Source: Planctomycetia bacterium
GTDB taxonomy: Bacteria; Planctomycetota; GCA-002687715
DNA: 54,057 bases
Assembly (NCBI GenBank): GCA_005790545.1
Contig: SXUL01000015.1
Coordinates: forward strand, 1-54,057
Direction: 5' to 3'
Within the stretch, counting starts at the first letter, position 1, and the number at the start of each line of letters is the position of its first letter. Under the pieces are notes generated by a model. It searched no databases. It was not told the DNA's origin and saw only the letters and a program-made list of their open reading frames with translations. The position numbers and the translations under genes are program-made. Shown here in pieces: positions 1 to 8,900 of this stretch.

Positions 1-30
1 CGACCGCGGCTGCAGCACCGCCGGAACCAC

Positions 31-2253
31 ATGACCCAGACACTTGCCCGCCGTCTACGTGAGTCCGCAGAGCGCAACGACTTGAAGGGTTTCGAGGATG
101 TGTGGGTGGAGATGATGGAACATCACCCCGCAGAGGTCTCGACCTTCATCGCAGGGATCGATGCTCTCCACGCCAAGGGCCTCATGGACAAGGCCAGCAC
201 CTTCCTCGGTGCGCTGGCGCCCGTGCTGCTCGAACGCCAGCTCTACGCGGAGGCCATCGTAGCCTTGCGTCGGCTCGCGGCGCTCAATCCGCGCGAAAAG
301 GGGCTCCGCTCCGGGCTCCTCACGGCCTACAAGGCGCTCTACGCCGCGGACGAACGTCTGCCCGTCCTGCTCGAGAAGAGCGGGCTCGAGAGTGGCGGCG
401 AAATCAAACCCAGCGTGGACAAGCTGGAAACCTTCCTCGGGTTCGTGCCCGGCCGGTATGTGTTCCATCCCGCCGGCTGGGGCGCTGGCCGTGTACTCAG
501 CGTGGACCTCGGCGAGATGCAGGTCGTCATGGATTTCGAGACCACCAAGGGCCGCAAGCTCGCTCTCGAGATGGCCGCCAAGGTGACGCAGTTCATCGAA
601 GCCGATGATCTCCGCGCCATGCGCTTCGACCGCCAGGATCAACTGCTCGCCCTCGTCGAGAACGATCCGGTGGCGCTCATTCGCGCGGCCCTGAAGAGCC
701 GCGGCGGGAAATCCTCGCTCCGCGACATTCGCGATCGCATCGCTCCCGCCGTGATTCCCACAGCCCGCTGGTCGAGCTTCTGGAACAAGGCCAAGGTGCA
801 GGTGAAGGCGGCCCCCGATCTCGCGCTCTCCCCGGGCGCGAACCCCGTGGTGGAGTTTTCCGCGACGGACCGTGGCTATGCCAGCACGTGCCTCCGCGAC
901 CTCGCCCTGCTGGTGGGTGATGAAGACAAGTGCCTGAAGTACTTGAAAGCACTGCTTCCGGAAGCGAAGAAACAGCCCGAGGGCAAGGAGGCGGTCACTG
1001 CGGTTGCCACCAGGCTGATGGAGATCTCTGTCCACTTCGATCAGGGCTGCATGATCTCCCTCGCATTCCTGCTCCTGGACTGCAAGACCTTCGTCCCCGA
1101 GCTCACGATCCCGGACAAGTTTGCCTTGGCCGATCTCTGCCGCGAGCCACGCCCGCTGCTGAGAGCTCTCGAACAGATTCCGGTGAACGGCCATTGTCAG
1201 GCGGCCGTGCAGCTTCTTCGTCCGCGACTCGGCGATTCGTGGCCGCAATTCGCGGAAGCCCTCCTCAGGAATGGAGAGCCGGAGTCAGCGGAGCTCGCCC
1301 TCTCGGATCTCATCAGCACCGGACGCGCGGATGCAGCACGCACAGTGATGCGCGGCATCACCGAACGCTTCCGCGACCATCCCGCAGCCTTCCTCTGGTA
1401 TCTCCGTGCGAGCATCGCAGACGCGCTCCCCAAGGAAATCGCACGCGAGGGCTTGATCACGCTTCTCGAGAAGGCGCTCATGCTCCATGAGCATCTGGCC
1501 ATGGGCGACAACAAGCCCGACTCGGAAAAGCGCATCGCCCGCAGCATCGTCTCGACGCTGCAATCGCGCGACTACGAAATGGTCCGCAACGCATTCCTGA
1601 GCTGCAGTGCGGAGGCCGGCATCAATGCGGCCAACATGATCCGCTACCACCGCTCCATCTACGGCGAGACCCGCGATCAAATGCTCGCGCGCATGTTCCG
1701 CGCCCGGCCCGAGCTCGGGCGCATGCAGCCCGGCGGTGTGATCCGGGAACAAGCACCGACCAATCCGCTCTTCGATGATGCAGTGCTCTTCTGCACGGAA
1801 GAGGGCCTGCTGCGCAAGCGCAAGGAATTCGAGGATCTCGTCAACCGCCAGATCCCCGAAAACGCGACCGAGATCGGTCGTGCCGCAAGCTACGGCGACC
1901 TTTCGGAGAACTCCGAGTGGACGGCCGCCATCGAGAAGCAATCGCGCCTGACGCGACACTCCGAGGAACTCGGAGCCGACCTCGCCCGCGCACGCGTCAT
2001 GGACGCCACGCAGCAGGATGGCCTTCACGTTGGCCTCGGCAGCCGGGTGACGGTCACTGACGTCTCCGGTGCGAACGAGACCTACACCATCCTCGGCCCC
2101 TGGGAAGTCGACCCCGACAACGGCCGCATCTCGTATCTGTCGGATCTCGGACGTGCCGTGATCGGCAAGAGCGTCGGCGACTCCGTCGTGGTCGAGAGCC
2201 CGCGTGGTCAGCGCCAGTTGCGCATCGCCGCCGTCGGCAACGGCCTCGTCTGA
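31..2253 (+). CDS. Transcription elongation factor GreA-domain protein with long N-terminal extension
   Basis: 740 aa. The last ~155 residues are a GreA/GreB unit: an N-terminal coiled coil with the acidic tip motif GDLSENSEW (family GDLSENAEY; the Asp and Glu place Mg2+ in the RNA polymerase secondary channel) and a C-terminal FKBP-like domain ending in GKSVGDSVVVESPRG. GreA proteins rescue backtracked RNA polymerase by stimulating transcript cleavage. The ~585 residues before it are Ala/Leu-rich and helical, like TPR or HEAT repeats, and I cannot assign them a function. A normal GreA is about 160 aa, so this is a fusion. The frame is open to the window edge upstream of this ATG and no strong ribosome binding site is visible, so the true start may lie further 5'. 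Family call is firm; role of the extension is unknown. Confidence 0.85.
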   Translation: MTQTLARRLRESAERNDLKGFEDVWVEMMEHHPAEVSTFIAGIDALHAKGLMDKASTFLGALAPVLLERQLYAEAIVALRRLAALNPREKGLRSGLLTAYKALYAADERLPVLLEKSGLESGGEIKPSVDKLETFLGFVPGRYVFHPAGWGAGRVLSVDLGEMQVVMDFETTKGRKLALEMAAKVTQFIEADDLRAMRFDRQDQLLALVENDPVALIRAALKSRGGKSSLRDIRDRIAPAVIPTARWSSFWNKAKVQVKAAPDLALSPGANPVVEFSATDRGYASTCLRDLALLVGDEDKCLKYLKALLPEAKKQPEGKEAVTAVATRLMEISVHFDQGCMISLAFLLLDCKTFVPELTIPDKFALADLCREPRPLLRALEQIPVNGHCQAAVQLLRPRLGDSWPQFAEALLRNGEPESAELALSDLISTGRADAARTVMRGITERFRDHPAAFLWYLRASIADALPKEIAREGLITLLEKALMLHEHLAMGDNKPDSEKRIARSIVSTLQSRDYEMVRNAFLSCSAEAGINAANMIRYHRSIYGETRDQMLARMFRARPELGRMQPGGVIREQAPTNPLFDDAVLFCTEEGLLRKRKEFEDLVNRQIPENATEIGRAASYGDLSENSEWTAAIEKQSRLTRHSEELGADLARARVMDATQQDGLHVGLGSRVTVTDVSGANETYTILGPWEVDPDNGRISYLSDLGRAVIGKSVGDSVVVESPRGQRQLRIAAVGNGLV

Positions 2254-2262
2254 TGCACGGAA

Positions 2263-4284
2263 TCAACCGCGCAGGAAGAAGCCCGCGCTGCGCAGCGCTT
2301 CCGCAATGCGCGGCGTGCCCGGGTCCTCGCCGAGCAGCAAGGTGGTCGGGTTCAGGCGTTCAAGAACCGCAGCTCTGAGTTCGCGCACGCGCAGCGCGCG
2401 ATCCACGGCATCCTCGCTCGGAGCGCGGACCAGCACGCCGCGGCGCACGGAGAGCACGGTCACCGCATCCGCCCAGCCGCGCAACGACTGCTCGACATTC
2501 GTCGGCAGCCCGTGCCGTGCGTTCTCGCTGAGCAGCGCGAGCATCTCGTCCACACTCATGCCGGCCGCAGCCGCTTCATGCACCGAGCGCTCGGAGATCT
2601 TGTAGTGCAGGATGTAGTCTGCCTTCTCGCGGCGCGCAAAGCGCCCGAGTTCGTGGAGCAGTTCCATGCTCGCCAGCTCGGGGTAGACCAGAACCTCGAA
2701 GTCCGGAGTGACGATGAGCCCGCCGCCAGCACTGCCGGACTCCTCCACGGGAAGGCCCAGCACCGCAGCCCCGACGCGCGTCAGCCGCAAGGCCTCGGGC
2801 CCGAAGTCATCGCAGCGCAGCTCCGTGATGCCGCAATTCCACAACGACTCGCCGGCGAAATCCATGAGATCGCGCGCGAGCACCGCGGGAGTCGGCAGCG
2901 TGGTCACCGGCGCGCGCTTGAAACGACGCTGGAACCGCTCCGCCGCGCTGGCACGGTCGATGCCCGCGAGCCACGCATTGCGCGCGATGAGCGCCAGCGG
3001 CTTGATGGCGATGGCGCCGCCGCGCCCGAGGTCCTGCAGTTGCGCCACCAGGGACTTCCGGAGACTCGCCACGTGCGCTGGCGCCTGGACCTTCGTGTGG
3101 TCGTTCGCCACGGCTGAGAGCAGGAGTTCCGTGCGCTCGACGGGCCCGCGCTTGGCGAAGGCTTCCCAGGAAGGGGCCGTGCGCATGCGGCCCTCGGCAT
3201 CCGGTCGGATGAGCCCCTCTTCTTCCAGGAAACGCAGCATGAACGTGAGTGCCGCTTCGCTGCCGAAGGGCCGTTCTCCGGGCGAGAGACTCTCGTCTTC
3301 GATCTTGCGCAGAGTTGCCCGGTAGAGCGCACCATCGCGCGTGGTCCGCACCGCATGGTGGTCGAGATAGGTGCGCACGGCATTGATGTCGGCAAGGACA
3401 TCAGGTGCCGTCGCGGAGACGTCGCCGCCGGCGTCCACCGCTCGCCCGGCGAGCACGGGGTGGATCAGGTCGAGGAACAGGATCACGGACCCCTGCGAGA
3501 ACTGGATGCCGATGTCCGTGAGATCGCCACGCATCACCGTGCCGAGCAGGCAGCGCTCAAGCTCCTCGCGCACGACTTCTGGATCGAACTTGCGCACACC
3601 GATGCGTTCGAGGTGACGAAGTTCTCCGAGTCCGCCATGATCCTTCAAGACCAGTTCCGCGAGTTCGCGCACTTCGGGGATCGTGATGGCACCGAGTTGC
3701 CGCGCCACCAATTCCCCATCCGTGAAGCGCTCCATCAGTTGGGACACGTCCGAAGCGAGTGCTTCGGGCAACCCGAGCGGCTTCAGGCGCGCCTCGAGAT
3801 CGGTGCGCGGCAGGGTGCGCACGAAGCCGCGCACGGTGAAGATGGTCTCAAGCCCCGTGCCGGTGGTGTTGGTGTGCCCCTGCACCAGCGCCGCGAGATC
3901 TTCCGGCACCTGGATCACCGGCTCCTGAAATTGCTTCCAGTCGAGGTCCCTGGTTTCGATCACGAAGCCGCGCCGTCGCAGGGTCGTACGCGCGGATTCG
4001 ACCTCGGCGGCATTGAGCGGGCATTCATCATGCCCTTGCTCCAGCGCTTCGAGCGGCACGGCGTGTTGCGGCTGGCGCAGCAGCCAGAAGAGGAATTCGC
4101 GGCAGCGGGGCGGCAGTTCGCGCACGCGCTGGCGCACGCGGCCCACATCGCTCATGAGCCGGACCACTTCGCGGCGCAGAGCGTCATGCCCAACGCGCGC
4201 AGGTTCCGTACCGCCATTCCAGTGGCGCCACAGGTCGGAGACCTCGGTCTGGCCGAGGGTATTGATGAAGTCGTGCAGGCTCAC
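2263..4284 (-). CDS. Helicase-associated protein (XPB partner, Helicase_C_3-type)
   Basis: 673 aa, GTG start overlapping the XPB stop codon (GTGA), so translationally coupled. It is not a helicase: no Walker motifs are visible. The C-terminal part, including LIVTPDFEVLVYPELAS and ILHYKISERSVHEAAAAGMS, resembles the helicase-associated domain (pfam13625) found in a protein encoded beside XPB in actinobacteria, for example Rv0862c next to Rv0861c. The remainder is winged-helix-like. Context points to an accessory or DNA-binding subunit of the XPB helicase. The family assignment rests on remembered motif similarity and genomic position. Confidence 0.75.
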   Translation of the reverse strand: MSLHDFINTLGQTEVSDLWRHWNGGTEPARVGHDALRREVVRLMSDVGRVRQRVRELPPRCREFLFWLLRQPQHAVPLEALEQGHDECPLNAAEVESARTTLRRRGFVIETRDLDWKQFQEPVIQVPEDLAALVQGHTNTTGTGLETIFTVRGFVRTLPRTDLEARLKPLGLPEALASDVSQLMERFTDGELVARQLGAITIPEVRELAELVLKDHGGLGELRHLERIGVRKFDPEVVREELERCLLGTVMRGDLTDIGIQFSQGSVILFLDLIHPVLAGRAVDAGGDVSATAPDVLADINAVRTYLDHHAVRTTRDGALYRATLRKIEDESLSPGERPFGSEAALTFMLRFLEEEGLIRPDAEGRMRTAPSWEAFAKRGPVERTELLLSAVANDHTKVQAPAHVASLRKSLVAQLQDLGRGGAIAIKPLALIARNAWLAGIDRASAAERFQRRFKRAPVTTLPTPAVLARDLMDFAGESLWNCGITELRCDDFGPEALRLTRVGAAVLGLPVEESGSAGGGLIVTPDFEVLVYPELASMELLHELGRFARREKADYILHYKISERSVHEAAAAGMSVDEMLALLSENARHGLPTNVEQSLRGWADAVTVLSVRRGVLVRAPSEDAVDRALRVRELRAAVLERLNPTTLLLGEDPGTPRIAEALRSAGFFLRG

Positions 4285-5996
4285 GCGGAGTCGGGAATCT
4301 TGGAGGCTTCCGACACCACGTCGGAGGCATCCAATATCTCGTAAGCATACCCTTGCTCGGCCAGAAACAACTGCCGATGTGCGCTGAATTCCTGATCCCG
4401 CGTGGATTCCGTGACCAGCGCATAGAACATCGCTCCGGAACCGTCCGACTTGGCGCGCAGCACGCGCCCGAGGCGCTGAGCCTCTTCTTGACGGGAACCA
4501 AAGGTTCCGCTCACCTGGATGGCCACGTTGGCATCGGGCAGGTCAATGGCGAAGTTCGCCACCTTCGAGACCACGAGCACGGGCACAAGCCCCCGCCGGA
4601 ACGCGCCGTAGAGCACCTCGCGCTTGTCGTTGGGTGAGGCACCGGTGATGAGCGGCGCCCCGATGACCCGGCTGATCTCTTCCAACTGGTCCATGTACTG
4701 TCCGATGACCAGAACCCGGTCGTTCTTGTGCCTCCGCAACAGGGCCTGCAACACGTCGAGTTTGCGCGCGTTCTCTGCGGCCAGGCGCACACGTTCACGC
4801 CGCGTCGAGTCCTCGTAGAGGTTGCGGTCCTCGGGCGTGAATGGCACACGCACTTCGACGCAGCGCGCCTCCGCGATGTAGCCGCGCTGTTCGAGCTGCC
4901 GCCATGGAAGGTCGTAACGGCAAGGCCCGATGAGACTGAAGACCTCATCCTCACGCCCGTCCTCGCGCACCAACGTCGCGGTGAGTCCGAGGCGACGCCG
5001 TGCTTGCAGATCCGCGGTCACGCGGAAGACCGGCGCCGGCAGGAGATGCACTTCGTCGTAAATGACCAGGCCCCAGTTGTTCGAGCGGAACAGTTCGAGA
5101 TGCGCGAAGGGGCTGGTCGCGCTCTTCCGCCACGTGAGAATCTGATAGGTGGAGACCGTGACGGGGCGGATCTCCTTGGTGTCGCCGGTGTACTCGCCGA
5201 CTTGATCCTCCGTGAGCTTGGTGCGCGCAAGCAACTCACGCTTCCACTGCGCAACCGCGCTGCGATTGGTCGTGAGCACGAGCGTCTGCACGTTGTAGAG
5301 CGCCATGGAGCGGATGCCGACCACGGTCTTGCCCGCGCCACAGGGCAGGACCACGATGCCGGCGCCTCCGCGTTCGGAGCGACCGGCGTAGAAGGACTGC
5401 GCCGCCTGTTCCTGATAATCGCGCACCTTGAATGGCCGCCCTTCGGGGTCGCTGTCGCGCAACTCGACCGTGAGCGGATCTCCCTCCTCGAAGCCGGCCA
5501 CGTCATCCACCGGATAACCGACGCGCACGAGCGCGCGCTTCACCATCCCGCGCATCCCGTCCCGCAAGACCAGGAACCCGTCCGGCAGAAGCTCGACCAA
5601 TTCCGCGACACTCGGCACGACGAGGATGCGTTCGAGTGTCTCTGCGTCCGTCTCCAGCCCGAAGCGGCCGTCGCGACGCACAAGCCGGATGCGCCCGCTG
5701 CGCGCGAGAGCTTCGTCCACCCAGGCCAGCACTTCCTTCGGCACGGGATTGCGCGACCAACGCGCGAGCGTGGCTGCCACCTCCGTCGCATTCACGCCGC
5801 GAGCCGCTCCGTTCCAGATCGACAGTGACGTGATGCGGTAGGTGTGAACGTGCTCCGGGCTCTTGATGAGCTCCGAGAATCGCGAGATTTCGCCGCGTGC
5901 CTCTTCGGCGCCCGCTTCGTGCAGGTCGAGCAGGACGGAGCGATCCCGCTGGACGATGAGCGGCTTGCCCGAAGGAGTGTCAGCAGCAGGTTTCAC
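4281..5996 (-). CDS. XPB/Ssl2-type DNA repair helicase
   Basis: 571 aa superfamily 2 DNA helicase. Seen: Walker A LPCGAGKTVVG (Lys about 223), Walker B DEVH (314-317), motif III GLTATLVREDGRE, and motifs V/VI around QRLGRVLRAKSDG. The N-terminal ~190 residues are the DNA-damage-recognition-like region of XPB proteins. I place the start at the GTG at 5996, preceded by GGAG with 7-base spacing; a longer in-frame reading would run well into uvrA with no family similarity. The start overlaps the 3' end of uvrA by 17 bases. XPB unwinds DNA in eukaryotic nucleotide excision repair; bacterial XPB is 3'-5' active. Linkage to uvrA suggests a shared repair role, which is inference. Confidence 0.92.
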   Translation of the reverse strand: MKPAADTPSGKPLIVQRDRSVLLDLHEAGAEEARGEISRFSELIKSPEHVHTYRITSLSIWNGAARGVNATEVAATLARWSRNPVPKEVLAWVDEALARSGRIRLVRRDGRFGLETDAETLERILVVPSVAELVELLPDGFLVLRDGMRGMVKRALVRVGYPVDDVAGFEEGDPLTVELRDSDPEGRPFKVRDYQEQAAQSFYAGRSERGGAGIVVLPCGAGKTVVGIRSMALYNVQTLVLTTNRSAVAQWKRELLARTKLTEDQVGEYTGDTKEIRPVTVSTYQILTWRKSATSPFAHLELFRSNNWGLVIYDEVHLLPAPVFRVTADLQARRRLGLTATLVREDGREDEVFSLIGPCRYDLPWRQLEQRGYIAEARCVEVRVPFTPEDRNLYEDSTRRERVRLAAENARKLDVLQALLRRHKNDRVLVIGQYMDQLEEISRVIGAPLITGASPNDKREVLYGAFRRGLVPVLVVSKVANFAIDLPDANVAIQVSGTFGSRQEEAQRLGRVLRAKSDGSGAMFYALVTESTRDQEFSAHRQLFLAEQGYAYEILDASDVVSEASKIPDSA

Positions 5997-8900
5997 GGAA
6001 GAACTCCGTACTACGCGAGTTTGCAAGGGCACGCAATGCACGCCCTGTCGGCGTACGGCCCTCCCGGGCCAGCTCCCGTGGTGTTCCCGCGAACAGGATC
6101 TCGCCACCGGCATCTCCGCCGCCTGGCCCCATCTCGAGAACATGATCTGCGGCGGCCACCACATCCATGTTGTGCTCGATGAGCACGACCGTGTGCCCTT
6201 GAGCCACGAGCTTGCGCAGCACCAGCAAGAGCCGTCGCACGTCCTCGAAATGCAGGCCCGTGGTGGGCTCGTCGAGCAGATAGAGCCGGTTGGTTCCCCG
6301 GGTCGACAACTCCGTCGCGAGCTTCAGGCGTTGAGCTTCCCCACCGGAGAGTGTGGAAGCACTGCGGCCGAGGGGCATGTAGCCGAGGCCGATTTCCGTG
6401 AGGAGTTGGAGTGGCTCCGCGATGCGCGGGTGGGCCGCGAAAAACTCCGCCGCTTGCGCCGCCTCCATGGCCAGCACGGCAGCGATACTCTGCCCGCGCC
6501 ACTCCACATCGAGGGTCTCGCGGTTGTAGCGTTGCCCGTGGCAGGACTCGCAAGGCACTTCCACGTCCGGCAGGAAGTGCATCTCCACCAGCGTGCTGCC
6601 ACGGCCTTCGCAGGCAGCGCAGCGCCCCTCACGCGTGTTGAATGAGAATCGTCCCGGCCCGTAGCCGCGCTCGCGGGCGAGCGGTGCCTCGGCAAAGAGT
6701 GCGCGGATGCGGTCGAAGATGCCGAGGTGGCTTGCGGGATGCGAGCGAGCTGTCGCCGCCAGCGCTGCCTGATCCACGCACACGACGCGCTCCGGCAGCG
6801 CTCCGGCAACACGACCGCAGTGCGCGGGGTCGCCATCGCGCGCCTTCAGTGCGACGGCCAGCGCATCCATGACCAGGCTGCTTTTCCCGGCTCCGGATAC
6901 TCCTGAAACGGTCGTGAGCACCCCGAGCGGCAACGCCAACTCGGGCTGCTTCAGATTGTGAACCTTGGCCCCGCTGAGCTTCAGCCAGCCGTGCGGTGTC
7001 GGCGCCGTGGCCGCAGGAGCAATGCCGAGCTCGCCCCGCAGGTGGCGCCCCGTGATGGAGTCCGCGCTCGCCAGTTGTGCGGCCGGCCCCTGCCAGACCA
7101 CGCGTCCGCCCTCATGCCCGGCACCAGGGCCCATGTCCACGGCCCAATCCGCCGCCGCAATGGTGTCGCGGTCGTGCTCCACCACGACGAGCGTGTTGCC
7201 GAGATCGCGCAAGCGATGCAGCGTGCCGAGCAGGCGCCCCGTGTCGCAAGGGTGCAATCCGATGGTGGGCTCGTCCAGCACATAGAGCACGCCTGAGAGT
7301 TGATTGCCGAGTTGAGTCGCGAGACGGATGCGTTGCGCCTCGCCACCAGAGAGTGTCGCTGCGTTGCGTCCGAGATGGAGATACTCGAGACCGACATTGG
7401 CCAGGAACGAGAGACGACGCTCGAGTTCCGCGAGGATCGGCAGTCCGATGCGCGCTTCCGCGCTCTCAACGGGAATCGCGGCACGCACGCGCTCGACCCA
7501 GGCGAGCGCGAGAGTGACGGTCAATCCCGCGACACCTGCCAGGCGCTCACCGCCGACACGGAAGCCGCGCCACCACGGCTTCAGCCGCTCGCCTGCGCAC
7601 TCGGGGCAACAATCCCTGCGCATGAGAGGTTCCAGCTGTTCCACCCAGCCGGGTTTGTCGGAAGTGCGGTGCCACTCCTCGATGTAACGCGCGAATCCCT
7701 TCCAGCGCACGGTCATGGCAACCGTTTCGCGGCGATCCTCCCTGCTGCCATCGAAGACCACACCCAGATCCTCGTGCGAACCATCGAGGACCTCACGCCG
7801 GAAGCGCAAAGGCAACTTCTTCCATGGTTGTTCGAGATCCACACCACGCTTGGCGGCAAGGGCCTCCACGCTGTGCCGGAACCAGCTGTCCGCGCGCGAG
7901 AGAAAATCGCCGGGCCGATCCACCATGGCGCCTTCGAAGAGCGGCTGCTCGGGTCGCGGCAGCAAACGCTCTGGATCGCAGGCAAGGCTCTCGCCGAGAC
8001 CATTGCACGCGGAACACGCGCCTTGGTGTGAGTTGAACGAGAAGTGCCGCGGCGTCGGGTCCTCCGGAAGCACTTCGTTGCAGACCAGACACTCCGTCGC
8101 GGCGGAAAACACCTGAAGTGCGCCGCTCTCGGCGAGAAACGCGCAGCGCGGCGAACGCTTCAGCGCGAGTTCGACGGCTTCCAGCACGCGCGGCAAGGCG
8201 CTCTCCTTCAACACGAGCCGATCGAGCACGAGCCAGGCCTCCTTCAGCCCCTTCAGCGGCGGCAGTGCGTCGTCGAGAGCATGCTCGACACCATCCAGCA
8301 CGAGGCGCCGCCAGCCCGCGGCCTTCAACCCCTCCACCGCGCTCGGCAGGTCCTTCAGTTTTTCGAGGCCCTGATGCCAGCCGCGCGTGGCCACGTGCAA
8401 CGGCGAAAGCAGGCGCCCCTTCGCGCCCGGCGACCCGGCAAGCACGCGTCGCGCCAGTGCGGCTGCTTCGACCGGCGGTCCAAGTTCTGCATCACAGCGC
8501 GGACAGTGCGCAACGCCGCGGCGCGCAAAGAGCAGACGCAGTCCATCCTGGATCTCGGTGACGGTCGCCACAGTGGAACGCGGACTCCGCCCTGTGGACT
8601 TCTGATCGATGGCGATGGCCGGCGCGAGGCCGCGGATGGCATCCACCGGCGGCCGCTCCAAACGCCCGAGAAACTGCCGCGCGTAAGTGGAAAGACACTC
8701 GACGAAACGCCGCTGCCCTTCGGCGAACAATGTATTGAATGCGAGACTTGTCTTGCCGGAGCCAGAGAGCCCCGTGACCACGCTCATGCGTCCTTCCGGG
8801 AAGCGCGCCTCCTTGACCTGCAGGTTGTGCAGCGTCGCTCCCTCCACCACGACATCGCCGCCGTACTCCCGCGGCGTACTCTCTGCAGCGCGCGAGGCCT

